Translations under genes and position numbers: made by a program
Notes under the pieces: generated by a model
Told to the model about the DNA's origin: nothing
The model's database searches: none
The model's input: only the letters and a program-made list of their open reading frames with translations
NCBI RefSeq assembly: GCF_019711565.1
Contig: NZ_JAIGNN010000001.1
Span: 1,364,001-1,428,000, forward strand
Source of the DNA: Qipengyuania proteolytica
GTDB taxonomy: Bacteria; Pseudomonadota; Alphaproteobacteria; Sphingomonadales; Sphingomonadaceae
DNA length: 64,000 bases
Direction: 5' to 3'
Shown: positions 44,579 through 52,768 of the stretch, piece by piece
Position numbering within the stretch: position 1 is the stretch's first letter
Layout of the letters: every line of letters begins with the position of its first letter

Positions 44579-45367
44579 TCACGCTCCTTTCGCGCCGATC
44601 AGGCTGAACATCGCTCCTTGCGGATCGATGGCGGTGAAGACGTGGTCGCCGCCCGGGATTTCCATCGGACCATTGATGACCTGCCCGCCATGCGCACCGA
44701 CATATGCTGCGGCGGCGTCGATGTCCGGCACCCTGAAGTAGTAGCTCCACATGCTCATCGGCATCTGGTCCGGCTTCTGCATGATCGCGCCGAGCGTGTA
44801 GTCGCCATTCGCATACATGTCGTAGGCGCCCATCTCGCCCATATCCATTGTGTCGGCCTTCTCCCAGCCGAACAGCGCGGTGTAGAACTCATGAGCCCCA
44901 GCTTGGTCCGCCGTGGCCAGCTCGTTCCAGGCACAGTGACCCACTTGCGGTTCGTATTTGGCGAAGGAATCGCTCTCCCCGTCGACCGCGCCGCGCATGA
45001 CATAGAAAGGCACGCCTGAAGGGTCGGCGGCGTAGGCGAAGCGACCGACGCCGGGAATGTCCTGCGGCCCCAACATGATGGTGCCGCCGTGCTGCGCAAT
45101 GGCCGCGGCGCTGGCATCGACGTCGTCGACGCCGATATAGCCTGCCCACAGCGGCCGCGCTCCACCTTCGACCATGTCTTCGGTCAGCGGCATCAGTCCC
45201 GCCACCGGGCCCGACTCCGCACTGATCATGCGGTAATCCATGTCCCCGCTGGGCTTTTCCTCGATCGTCCAGCCCACCAGTCCTTCGTAGAAAGCGCGGG
45301 CGCCTTGCGGGTCGGTGGTCATCAATTCGTACCATATGTGGTCGCCGTGAAGGTTTGCCATTCTCAT
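44579..45367 (-). CDS. Two-domain VOC (glyoxalase-fold) protein
   Basis: A 262-residue protein with two VOC domains (about residues 8-120 and 135-260), each with the DPQGARAFYEG/ATADQAGAHEFYTALFGW opening and a GVPFYVM/GAMFSLIG closing strand. The family binds small molecules through a metal or not at all; metal ligands here are not clear. It starts at ATG 45367 inside the stop of the DUF1428 gene (ATGA); a second ATG at 45361 is possible. Part of the six-gene operon. Confidence 0.88.
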   Translation of the reverse strand: MRMANLHGDHIWYELMTTDPQGARAFYEGLVGWTIEEKPSGDMDYRMISAESGPVAGLMPLTEDMVEGGARPLWAGYIGVDDVDASAAAIAQHGGTIMLGPQDIPGVGRFAYAADPSGVPFYVMRGAVDGESDSFAKYEPQVGHCAWNELATADQAGAHEFYTALFGWEKADTMDMGEMGAYDMYANGDYTLGAIMQKPDQMPMSMWSYYFRVPDIDAAAAYVGAHGGQVINGPMEIPGGDHVFTAIDPQGAMFSLIGAKGA

Positions 45368-45735
45368 TCTCCCGTGAGTTCGGTCACTGGCGCGAAGCCG
45401 CCGAAGATCATCCGCTTGCCGTCGAAGGGCATCGGGTTCGTTGCCGGATCCATGCGCTCGTCATTGAAGTCTTCAGACATCATCTTTGCCATGCCCGCAT
45501 CGCGTGTCGCCTTGTCCGGCCATTCGATCCAGCTGAAGACGACGGTTTCGTCGTCCGTGGCCTGTACCGCCTTGCGGAAGTCGGTCAGCTTGCCGTCGGG
45601 AACGTCGTCGCCCCAGCATTCGAGCACGCGTGTGGCGCCGAAGTCGATGAAGACGCTGTCACCCTTTTGCGCATGGGCGATGAACTTGTCCTTGTTGGCA
45701 GTCGGCACCGCCATGACGAAACCATCGATATACAT
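45364..45735 (-). CDS. DUF1428 family protein
   Basis: A 123-residue protein of the DUF1428 family (alpha/beta ferredoxin-like dimeric fold). It opens MYIDGFVMAVPTANKDKFIAHA and contains VLECWGDDVPDGKLTDF and VVFSWIEWPDKATRDAG. The function is unknown; such genes are common in HxlR-controlled detoxification operons. First gene of the operon, with GGAAGGAG seven bases before its ATG, divergent from the HxlR regulator. Confidence 0.88.
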   Translation of the reverse strand: MYIDGFVMAVPTANKDKFIAHAQKGDSVFIDFGATRVLECWGDDVPDGKLTDFRKAVQATDDETVVFSWIEWPDKATRDAGMAKMMSEDFNDERMDPATNPMPFDGKRMIFGGFAPVTELTGE

Positions 45736-45788
45736 TGGCTATCTCCTTCCCGGGGGCGCGACTCGGCCCTTGCATTTGGTGGGCCCGT

Positions 45789-45816
45789 GAGTTACTTAAG
45801 TCAACCATGGAGTTAC
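45789..45816. promoter_or_regulatory. Putative HxlR operator between regulator and operon
   Basis: The heptamer GAGTTAC occurs at 45789-45795 and again at 45810-45816, 21 bases apart, about two helical turns. Between them lies the palindrome ACTTAAGT (45793-45800). The second copy lies inside the start of the HxlR gene. On the minus strand TTGACT (45805-45800) could be a -35 element for the operon. Pattern only. Confidence 0.4.
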
Positions 45817-46490
45817 AAAAAGAAACCAAGCTTCATGGTCGCTGGTACGATGACGCTTGCGGGACGGCTTTCGGGCTCGAAGTGCTCGGCGAGCGGTGGA
45901 CCATGCTGGTCGTGCGCGAGCTTATGCTCGGACCGCGGCGGTTTTCCGGCCTTCGCGCCAGCCTGCCCGGGATTTCGGCCAAGGTGTTAACTGAACGGCT
46001 GGGTACGCTCGAGGAGGCGGGCGTATTGACCCGTCGGACGCTCGAGGAACCCGCGCAGGTGCAGGTCTACGAACTGACCGAGTGGGGCTATGCCGCCGAG
46101 CCGGTGATGCAGGAACTCGGTCGCTGGGCGGCCATGTCCAGCGGACACGATCCGATGCTCCCACTCTCGCCCGTCTCGCTCATGCTGTCTCTGCGGACGA
46201 TGTTCGACCGCCGGAAGGTCGAGGGCCTGGATTTCGTCATCGGCTTCGACATCGGCGGCGAGACCTTCATCGCGACGCTGGGCGACGGCGCGCTGCCGGT
46301 CGTTCGCGGCAAAGCCGAGGCGCCGACTGCAACGATCCGCGCGCCGAATGCCACCGTTCTCGCGGCGTTGTTCTATGCCGGCGTGCCGGTGGCGGAGCTG
46401 GAGCGCGAGATGGGTCTCGTCATCGAAGGAGACCGCGCGGCCGCCATGCGCTTCGCCGACATCTTCGAGCTGCCCGAAAAACTCGCCTAG
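45807..46490 (+). CDS. HxlR-family transcriptional regulator with C-terminal SCP2-like domain
   Basis: A 227-residue regulator. Residues about 10-100 are a winged-helix HxlR domain (CGTAFGLEVLGERWTMLVVRELMLGPRRFSGLRASLPGIS, then LTERLGTLEEAGVLTR). The C-terminal 100 residues (DFVIGFDIGGETFIATLGDG) look like an SCP2 sterol-carrier-like domain, which may sense a hydrophobic ligand. It is divergent from the six-gene operon and probably controls it. Start ATG 45807. The 3' end overlaps the convergent DUF2236 gene by four bases. Confidence 0.88.
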   Translation: MELQKETKLHGRWYDDACGTAFGLEVLGERWTMLVVRELMLGPRRFSGLRASLPGISAKVLTERLGTLEEAGVLTRRTLEEPAQVQVYELTEWGYAAEPVMQELGRWAAMSSGHDPMLPLSPVSLMLSLRTMFDRRKVEGLDFVIGFDIGGETFIATLGDGALPVVRGKAEAPTATIRAPNATVLAALFYAGVPVAELEREMGLVIEGDRAAAMRFADIFELPEKLA

Positions 46491-47332
46491 GTCTGGCGGA
46501 AGGCCCAGCGGAGCGTCCGGCCCATACCCCATGTGGCGGCGCGGGCCGGGAAGGCGGCGAGCCCCGGCCGCTCGAGGCCGAGCATCGAGCGCGCGAAGGG
46601 CGGAAGCAAGGCAACCGCCTCGGCCCCGAGCAGCGCCTGGACCGCAGGCGGCGCACCCTGCGGCTTTTGCGTCAGAACGAGCCGCGCCACCTCGCGCGCT
46701 TCGGGCGATGCGCGCAAGTCGCTGCGCAAGTCGCGGAACAGCACTTCCGCCTCGCGCCGGTCGAGCGGCACGGGATCGGCGCCGAGCGAACGGGCGATGA
46801 TCGCGAACTGGCGGTAGTATTCGTCCTGTTCGTGCCCCGGCATGTCGGGGCGGACGTGGCGCAGGTAAGCGGCGAGAAAGCTTGTCGCTTCGGCCACATG
46901 GACCCACGCCAGAGTACGCGGATCGGTGGCCTCGTAGCGGGTGCCGTCGGGCAGAGTGCCTCCGACCGCGGCATGGATGCGGTTCACCCGCTCGATCGCC
47001 GCATGCGCATCGTCGCGGTGACCGAAGGTCGTTACTGCTATGAAGCGGGCGGTGCGGCGCAGACGGCCATGCATGTCCTCGCGGAAATTCGAATGGTCGA
47101 GGACGCCCTGAAGCGCATGCGGATGGAGCATCTGCAACAGCAGGCTGCGAATCCCGCCGACCATCATGCCAACGATATCGGCATGGACCAGGCGGATCGG
47201 CGAATCCTTTGCGAACAACGCCTCGTCCGAGACGGGCACCGGCTGTTCGCCGCCCTCGACATCGTTGAATACGCTGCGCACGCGTTCGACCAGCTTGAGG
47301 CGAAGTTTCTCGGATAGCGGCTCTTGCGGCAT
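46487..47332 (-). CDS. DUF2236 (MpaB-like oxygenase) family protein
   Basis: A 281-residue protein of the DUF2236/MpaB family, heme-type oxygenases related to latex-clearing proteins and mycophenolic acid MpaB. Signature: HADIVGMMVGGIRSLLLQMLHPHALQGV, with the catalytic/heme His region, and WVHVAEATSFLAAYLRH, where the His is the likely axial ligand. Convergent with the HxlR gene, with overlapping stop codons; divergent from cobS. Substrate unknown. Confidence 0.85.
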   Translation of the reverse strand: MPQEPLSEKLRLKLVERVRSVFNDVEGGEQPVPVSDEALFAKDSPIRLVHADIVGMMVGGIRSLLLQMLHPHALQGVLDHSNFREDMHGRLRRTARFIAVTTFGHRDDAHAAIERVNRIHAAVGGTLPDGTRYEATDPRTLAWVHVAEATSFLAAYLRHVRPDMPGHEQDEYYRQFAIIARSLGADPVPLDRREAEVLFRDLRSDLRASPEAREVARLVLTQKPQGAPPAVQALLGAEAVALLPPFARSMLGLERPGLAAFPARAATWGMGRTLRWAFRQT

Positions 47333-47387
47333 CGTCAGCCAATATAGGCTTGGCGACGCGGTTATAAATGCCTAGGTCGCCCATGCG

Positions 47388-48380
47388 ATGAACGAGATGA
47401 CCGACAAGAGCTTCGACGCGGCCGCCAAGACCGTGCTTCCCGCGCCCGACACCGAAGTCGATGTGCGCGAAACCTTCGGGATCGATATCGACTGGAAGGT
47501 CCCGGCCTTCTCCAAGCCGGACGAACGCACGCCCGATCTCGACGAGAACTACGTGTTCGATCCGGACACGACGCTCGCCATCCTCGCCGGCTTCGCGCAC
47601 GACCGTCGCGTGATGGTGCAGGGCTATCACGGCACCGGCAAGTCGACGCACATCGAACAGGTCGCCGCGCGCCTCAACTGGCCGTGTATCCGCATCAACC
47701 TCGATGCGCATATCAGCCGTATCGATCTGGTCGGTCGCGATGCCATCGTTTTGCGCGACGGGCTTCAGGTGACCGAATTCCGCGAAGGCCTGCTGCCCTG
47801 GGCGCTGCAGCACCCGGTGGCCCTCGTGTTCGACGAATATGACGCGGGCCGTCCGGACGTGATGTTCGTGATCCAGCGCGTGCTCGAACAGCAGGGCAAG
47901 CTGACCCTGCTCGACCAGAACCGCGTGATCCGCCCCGATCCCAACTTCCGCCTGTTCGCGACGGCCAACACCGTCGGCCTCGGCGACACCTCTGGCCTTT
48001 ATCACGGCACGCAGCAGATCAACCAGGGGCAGATGGACCGCTGGAACATCGTCGTCGGCCTCAACTACCTGCCGGCCGAAACCGAACAGAAAATCGTCGA
48101 GGCGAAGAATCCGGACATCGATCCCAAGATCCTCGCCGACATGATCAAGGTCGCCGACCTGTCGCGGCAGGGCTTCATCAACGGCGACATCTCGACCGTG
48201 ATGAGCCCGCGCACGGTCATAACCTGGGCGCAGAACTATGCGATCTTCAAGAACGTCGGCTTCGCCTTCCGCCTCAGCTTCCTCAACAAGTGCGACGAGG
48301 AAGAGCGCATGCTGGTGGCCGAGTACTACCAGCGCGTCTTCGGCGAGGACCTGCCGGAAAGCGTCGTTGGCGGACAGTAG
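47388..48380 (+). CDS. cobS: Cobaltochelatase subunit CobS (AAA+ ATPase)
   Basis: A 330-residue AAA+ ATPase of the aerobic cobaltochelatase CobNST, which inserts cobalt into hydrogenobyrinate a,c-diamide. Walker A is GYHGTGKST (79-87), Walker B is in [18 protein letters not shown], followed by sensor-1 region [14 protein letters not shown] and the Arg finger area MDRWNIVV. The usual partner cobT is not adjacent: the next gene is a penicillin-binding protein on the same strand. The opening [15 protein letters not shown] matches CobS. Confidence 0.93.
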   Translation: MNEMTDKSFDAAAKTVLPAPDTEVDVRETFGIDIDWKVPAFSKPDERTPDLDENYVFDPDTTLAILAGFAHDRRVMVQGYHGTGKSTHIEQVAARLNWPCIRINLDAHISRIDLVGRDAIVLRDGLQVTEFREGLLPWALQHPVALVFDEYDAGRPDVMFVIQRVLEQQGKLTLLDQNRVIRPDPNFRLFATANTVGLGDTSGLYHGTQQINQGQMDRWNIVVGLNYLPAETEQKIVEAKNPDIDPKILADMIKVADLSRQGFINGDISTVMSPRTVITWAQNYAIFKNVGFAFRLSFLNKCDEEERMLVAEYYQRVFGEDLPESVVGGQ

Positions 48381-48440
48381 TCGGCGGTTCATCCGGAACC
48401 CGCTATGCATGGCTGTATTGTGACTTTAACACAGTAGGCG

Positions 48441-50639
48441 ATGGGCGTGTTCGATTCCTTCCGGCGCAAGCCGCAACCCGAGGCGGAGTTCGCTTCGCAT
48501 CGCGGGTACTACGCGACCCATGAAGCCTTCGACTACGACGACTGGGACGACCGGCTCGGCCGGCTCGACGAAGCGGTCGAACTCGAAGAGCGAAAGCGCC
48601 TGCGCTGGTGGCAGAAGCCCTATTGGCTCGGCCGGCGCAAACGCTGGTGGGCAGTGCGGATTGTTGCCGGGATCATTGGGCTTTTCATCCTGCTCGTCGC
48701 CTGGCTGGCGGTCACCGCACCGCTCGGCAAATCGCTTGAACCGATAGCGCCGCCGCAAGTGACGCTTCTGGCAGCCGACGGGACCCCGATCGCGCGAAAT
48801 GGCGCGGTCACGGATGAGCCTGTCCTCGTCAAGGACCTGCCGCCGCATGTGGTCGAAGCATTCCTCGCGATCGAGGATCGGCGCTTCTACGACCATTGGG
48901 GCGTCGATCCGCGCGGCATTGCGCGCGCCGCCTTCACGGGGACCGGCGGGGGCAGCACGATCACGCAGCAACTCGCCAAGTTCACGTTCCTCTCGCCCGA
49001 GCGCACGCTGACCCGCAAGGCGCGCGAGGCACTGATCGCGTTCTGGCTCGAAAGCTGGCTGACCAAGGACGAAATCCTCGAACGCTACCTCTCGAACGCC
49101 TATTTCGGCGACAATGTGTATGGATTGCGGGCGGCAAGCCTGCATTATTTCTACCGGCAACCGGAGAAGCTGAAGCCCAACCAGGCGGCGATGCTGGCGG
49201 GCCTGCTGCAGGCCCCTTCGCGCTATGCCCCGACCAAGCATTACGACCGCGCGGAAAAGCGTATGGCGCTGGTGGTCCAGTCGATGGTCGCGGCGGGATA
49301 CATCACCGAAGCCGAAGCGCGCGCGATGAAGCCACCTGCACTCGACGTGCGGTTGAAGAGCGACCTGCCGACCGGCACCTACTTTGCCGACTGGGCGTTG
49401 CCCGAAGCGCGCAAGGAAGTGGAGGGCGGCTATTCTCGGCAGACGCTGACGACGACACTCGACAGCCGACTGCAGAACATCGCCCGTCAGGTCACGCAGC
49501 GCGCGCCGTTGGGCAAGGCGCAGGTGGCGCTTGTCGCGATGCGTCCGAATGGCGAGGTCGTCGCGATGATCGGCGGCAAGGATTACGCCAAGTCACCCTT
49601 CAACCGCGCCACACAGGCCAAGCGGCAGCCCGGCTCGACCTTCAAGCTGTTCGTCTACCTCGCTGCCCTGCGCGCAGGCTGGAGCCCCGAGGACCGTATC
49701 GCCAATACCGAATTCACCGAAGGCAGCTACCGGCCCAAGAACTCGCGCGGCCGGTACTCGGAAAGCCTGACGCTGGAGCAGGCCTTCGCGCAATCGAGCA
49801 ATGTCGCTGCAGTGCGCCTCTTGCAGGAAGTCGGCAGCGAGAAGGTGATCAAGCTCGCGCGCGAGCTCGGCGTGACGACCCCTCTGGCGAAGGGCGATCC
49901 CAGTCTAGCGCTCGGAACAAGCACGATGACGCTGCTGGAGCTGACCTCGGCCTATGCGGCGGTCGCGGCGGATGCCTATCCGGTCGAACCGCATGCCTTT
50001 GCCCGGCCCGAGCGCGGCTTCTTCGAGAATTTGTTGGATGGACCTTCCAGCTTTTCGTCTTCGACGCATGCGGAGATGGAGCAGATGCTGCGCGCCGCGA
50101 TCAACAACGGCACCGGCCGCGCGGCGATGCTGAGCGGGCCCAACTTCGGCAAGACAGGCACCACGCAGGACAATCGCGATGCGCTCTTCGTCGGCTATGC
50201 CGGGGACCTCGTGGTCGGCGTCTGGATCGGCAATGACGACAACTCTCCGCTCGACGGAGGCATTTCCGGTGGTGGCCTGCCAGCCCGGATTTGGCGCGAC
50301 TTCATGAACCAGGCGCTTGGGGTGAAGGCTGCGCCGAGCCGGCCCAAGCCAAGTGCACAGGACGATCCCGGCGGGCCGATCGAACCGCTCGATGTGCCCG
50401 ACATCGGCGACATCCCTATCGGCGACGGCAATTCGCGCATCCGCATCCGCGATGGCGAGGCTGTGTTCTCGACCGAGATCGACGGCATTCCGGTCGACAT
50501 CCGGCTGGACGAGGACGGGGTCGGCGTTGATGAAGCCGCGATCGAGGAGGCGCGCCGGGCAGCCGAGGAGCGCCGCAACGAAGCGATACGACGCGCCCGC
50601 GACGAGCGCCTCCGACAGCTAGAGCCGGTCGAGAATTAG
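48441..50639 (+). CDS. Class A penicillin-binding protein (transglycosylase/transpeptidase)
   Basis: A 732-residue bifunctional peptidoglycan synthase. A short cytosolic acidic part and one membrane helix (about 71-92) precede the GT51 domain, with catalytic Glu at 145 in AIEDRRFYDHWG and GGGSTITQQLAK downstream. The transpeptidase has SxxK as PGSTFK (Ser 399, Lys 402), SSN in AQSSNVAA, and KTGTT (571-575). The C-terminal tail is acidic then Arg-rich. It is the PBP1-type group that includes PbpC/1a-like proteins. It follows cobS by 60 bases and overlaps the convergent thioesterase gene by four. Confidence 0.95.
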   Translation: MGVFDSFRRKPQPEAEFASHRGYYATHEAFDYDDWDDRLGRLDEAVELEERKRLRWWQKPYWLGRRKRWWAVRIVAGIIGLFILLVAWLAVTAPLGKSLEPIAPPQVTLLAADGTPIARNGAVTDEPVLVKDLPPHVVEAFLAIEDRRFYDHWGVDPRGIARAAFTGTGGGSTITQQLAKFTFLSPERTLTRKAREALIAFWLESWLTKDEILERYLSNAYFGDNVYGLRAASLHYFYRQPEKLKPNQAAMLAGLLQAPSRYAPTKHYDRAEKRMALVVQSMVAAGYITEAEARAMKPPALDVRLKSDLPTGTYFADWALPEARKEVEGGYSRQTLTTTLDSRLQNIARQVTQRAPLGKAQVALVAMRPNGEVVAMIGGKDYAKSPFNRATQAKRQPGSTFKLFVYLAALRAGWSPEDRIANTEFTEGSYRPKNSRGRYSESLTLEQAFAQSSNVAAVRLLQEVGSEKVIKLARELGVTTPLAKGDPSLALGTSTMTLLELTSAYAAVAADAYPVEPHAFARPERGFFENLLDGPSSFSSSTHAEMEQMLRAAINNGTGRAAMLSGPNFGKTGTTQDNRDALFVGYAGDLVVGVWIGNDDNSPLDGGISGGGLPARIWRDFMNQALGVKAAPSRPKPSAQDDPGGPIEPLDVPDIGDIPIGDGNSRIRIRDGEAVFSTEIDGIPVDIRLDEDGVGVDEAAIEEARRAAEERRNEAIRRARDERLRQLEPVEN

Positions 50640-51049
50640 CCGTCGCGTTCCGCCATCAGGACGTTCATCACCGCGGTCGCGATCGGGCGGGATGGGTCAT
50701 CCTGCCACGCCTCGACCGTAAGGTTCGCACTGCGGCGGCCGAGCTTGGTGATCCGTCCCTTGGCAAAACTCGCGCGGCTCTTGCCGGCCGCGAGATATTG
50801 TACGGTGATATTGATCGGCTTGAGCACCGCATCGCGGCCGAGCCGGTCCAACTCCGCGCGTAGCGCGGCATAACCTGCCGTCTCAAGCAGGCCCCCGGTG
50901 GCACCACCATGATAATGCTGCGGGCGCCCCTCGACCGTGTCGTCGAACGCGACGGTCATGACCGGGATGCCGCCGTCCCACTCATGCAGGGTAATACCGA
51001 GCGACCGGGCATAAGGAGTCAGGGCATCGGGTTCGCGGGCGTCAGTCAT
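50636..51049 (-). CDS. PaaI-family hot-dog thioesterase
   Basis: A 137-residue single hot-dog thioesterase of the PaaI family. The core QHYHGGATGGLLETAGYAALRAELDRLGRDAVLKPINITVQYLAAG carries the family HGG motif and the helix with the catalytic Asp/Glu. Its gene overlaps the following paralogue by eight bases (51042-51049), suggesting a coupled pair, possibly a heteromer. Stop codon overlaps that of the PBP gene by four bases. Confidence 0.88.
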   Translation of the reverse strand: MTDAREPDALTPYARSLGITLHEWDGGIPVMTVAFDDTVEGRPQHYHGGATGGLLETAGYAALRAELDRLGRDAVLKPINITVQYLAAGKSRASFAKGRITKLGRRSANLTVEAWQDDPSRPIATAVMNVLMAERDG

Positions 51050-51500
51050 CCAACATCACCGGAGCTTTCGAAGCGATCTTCATGAAGACGGCCTGGATAT
51101 GGGCGACCGGATCGTCGATGTCGCCGTCATGCGCCACGCCGCGCACGAAGGCGGCGCTGCGGGTCAGGCGGTAGCACTGGGAACGGCCGAAGACGCTCGC
51201 GCCCTCTCGAGCCGGACGCACGTAGTCGACCCGCAGGTCGAGAGTCGCGATGGCGGTGAAATCGTCCATCGCGCGCCAGATCGCCATGCCGCTGGCCATA
51301 TCCATCAGGCTCAGGATCGGTCCTGAGGCGAGAACCTTCTGCCCCTCTTCGCCGAGCAGGTCCTCACGCCAGGGCAATTCGAGCTCGACCCAGTCGTCTC
51401 CATGATGGGAATATTTGAGCCCGAGCCAGCCCGAATGCCCGCGGCTCGCGAAGAACGGCGCGGCGGCAGCGGGATCAAACTTGCGGGTCTGCTCGGTCAT
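51042..51500 (-). CDS. PaaI-family hot-dog thioesterase (paralogue)
   Basis: A 152-residue hot-dog protein. It differs from its downstream neighbour but shares the pattern LELPWREDLLGEEGQKVLASGPILSLMDMASGMAIWRAMDDF followed by ATLDLRVDYVRPARE. Where the neighbour has HGG this one has SGP, so it may be the non-catalytic or differently tuned half of the pair. First gene of the two-gene operon, divergent from the peptide operon across about 130 bases. Confidence 0.85.
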   Translation of the reverse strand: MTEQTRKFDPAAAAPFFASRGHSGWLGLKYSHHGDDWVELELPWREDLLGEEGQKVLASGPILSLMDMASGMAIWRAMDDFTAIATLDLRVDYVRPAREGASVFGRSQCYRLTRSAAFVRGVAHDGDIDDPVAHIQAVFMKIASKAPVMLDD

Positions 51501-51584
51501 GGTGGCGGTCCGATAGCGCCCGGTCCGCGCTCCTTACAATCTTTTAATTTCAAACCGTCGCCCGCTCTCGGCAAGCACCCGGGC

Positions 51585-51613
51585 GCAGGCGAGACACGGG
51601 GTCTCGCACCTGC
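51585..51613 (+). promoter_or_regulatory. Leader hairpin upstream of the 51-residue peptide gene
   Basis: An inverted repeat lies just before the Shine-Dalgarno: CGAGAC (51589-51594) pairs with GTCTCG (51601-51606) around a short loop, and outer GCAGG/CCTGC pairs extend it with a two-base bulge. No T run follows, so it is more likely an RNA regulatory or stability element than a terminator. A TACAAT -10-like hexamer lies at 51535-51540, upstream, without a clear -35. Confidence 0.45.
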
Positions 51614-51632
51614 CCAACCAGGGAGAACTTGC

Positions 51633-51788
51633 ATGAACCTTCCCAGCATCGACATCGCCAGCCTGCCCGGCCTCGAGCAGTCAACCGGGCTCTTCGGCAG
51701 CCTCGTGGCCAGCTCGCGACCGGGCATCGACGACACGCTGATCGTGATCATGGTCTACGTCTACGACGTCGGCCATTCGCTAGTCTGA
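51633..51788 (+). CDS. Small peptide of unknown function, possible precursor peptide
   Basis: A 51-residue protein with an excellent AGGGAG Shine-Dalgarno seven bases before the ATG. The N-terminal 30 residues look like a leader (IDIASLPGLEQSTGLFGS, with a Pro-Gly at 12-13 and again at 30-31). The C-terminal 19, DDTLIVIMVYVYDVGHSLV, form a hydrophobic, Tyr-rich tail. It has no Cys, so it is not a lanthipeptide precursor. It is first in a three-gene run with two uncharacterised proteins. It may be a modified peptide precursor, a small membrane peptide or a signalling peptide; nothing recognised decides this. Confidence 0.65.
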   Translation: MNLPSIDIASLPGLEQSTGLFGSLVASSRPGIDDTLIVIMVYVYDVGHSLV

Positions 51789-51817
51789 GGCGCGTATCCG
51801 TGAAGATAGGCCAGGAA

Positions 51818-52768
51818 ATGAAGTCGCTGTGCGAGGATGCGCTCGCACAGCGCCGCGCGCAAGTTGCAGTCGAAAAGGCGCGTGACGAGTGGCTCTTGGA
51901 CCGCCGTGTCATACGATTGATGCGCGATCTCGAAGCCTATGGAGCCGGCGCAGAGTGGGACGATTGCCCTGCCTTGCGTGCATTGATGACTTCGGCTGGG
52001 ACGACGAACATGCTGATCGCTCGACTGGTCGAAGGGCTGTGCGCGGTGCTCCGCGAAAATCCTCTCGCGCATGTCCCCTTCCGTCACCAGCGGTCCGGCG
52101 GCACATCGATACTCCAGATTGCGACGCCGGGACGCGCGGCGCTGGTGCTTCTGGCCTATGACGGTACCGGACCCGATTGTGCGATCGACCGGGTCACGTT
52201 CTCCGATGTCGAACGGCGCGAGCTCGTGCTGGCAGGAAGCGCGGAGCTCGTTCTGTCCACGCTGCAAACAGAATGGGCGGACCGCGCAGACATCGCCAGC
52301 GCGTCGCGGCGGATCGCGAAGGGAGAGAGCCTGCTGCTTCTCCCAAATGAAGCGCGCAGCGCAAGTCAGGTACATGGTCGCATGGTCATGCTGCGGGTCG
52401 CCCGGACACCCGCAGATCCGGCACCTTCGCGGGTCTTCGACATCCACACCGGCCGCCTGCTGCATCGCGCGAGCGGCAATCGCGCGGAGAGCCACGGTGA
52501 GATGGCGTTGGCATTGCTCGGGCGGATGGGCCGGCGGGATGCAGTTCCGCTGTTCGCCGAACTCGCCAGTGAGGGAAGCGCGCATTTCCGTTGGCAGGCG
52601 CTTCGCGAATGTCTCGCGCTCGACAGTGGTGCGGGGTTCACAGAACTCGCGCGGATAGCTGCCGATCCCGGCGATCCACTCCAGAGCCCCGCTGCTTCGC
52701 TGCGCGCGCAACTGCTCGAAGCCCACCCGCAACTTGCCCGACTGGAGTCTTTCCCATGCCCCGCGTGA
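51818..52768 (+). CDS. Unrecognised protein with HEAT-like repeats
   Basis: I do not recognise this protein of 316 residues. The N-terminal part is helical and charged; the middle is beta-rich (TSILQIATPGRAALVLLAYDGTG, then VFDIHTGRLLHRASGN); the C-terminal 80 residues have two HEAT-like helical repeats (LGRMGRRDAVPLFAELASEGSAHFRWQALRECLALD and the following unit), a common protein-interaction fold. The start is ATG 51818; GTG 51800 adds six residues. It begins 29 bases after the peptide stop and overlaps the next gene by 13 bases, so the three are probably one transcript. Confidence 0.65.
   Translation: MKSLCEDALAQRRAQVAVEKARDEWLLDRRVIRLMRDLEAYGAGAEWDDCPALRALMTSAGTTNMLIARLVEGLCAVLRENPLAHVPFRHQRSGGTSILQIATPGRAALVLLAYDGTGPDCAIDRVTFSDVERRELVLAGSAELVLSTLQTEWADRADIASASRRIAKGESLLLLPNEARSASQVHGRMVMLRVARTPADPAPSRVFDIHTGRLLHRASGNRAESHGEMALALLGRMGRRDAVPLFAELASEGSAHFRWQALRECLALDSGAGFTELARIAADPGDPLQSPAASLRAQLLEAHPQLARLESFPCPA

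Noticed and set aside
45987-48410. Minus-strand open frame of about 800 codons
   Set aside because: Shadows the HxlR, DUF2236 and cobS genes; has no domain signal of its own.
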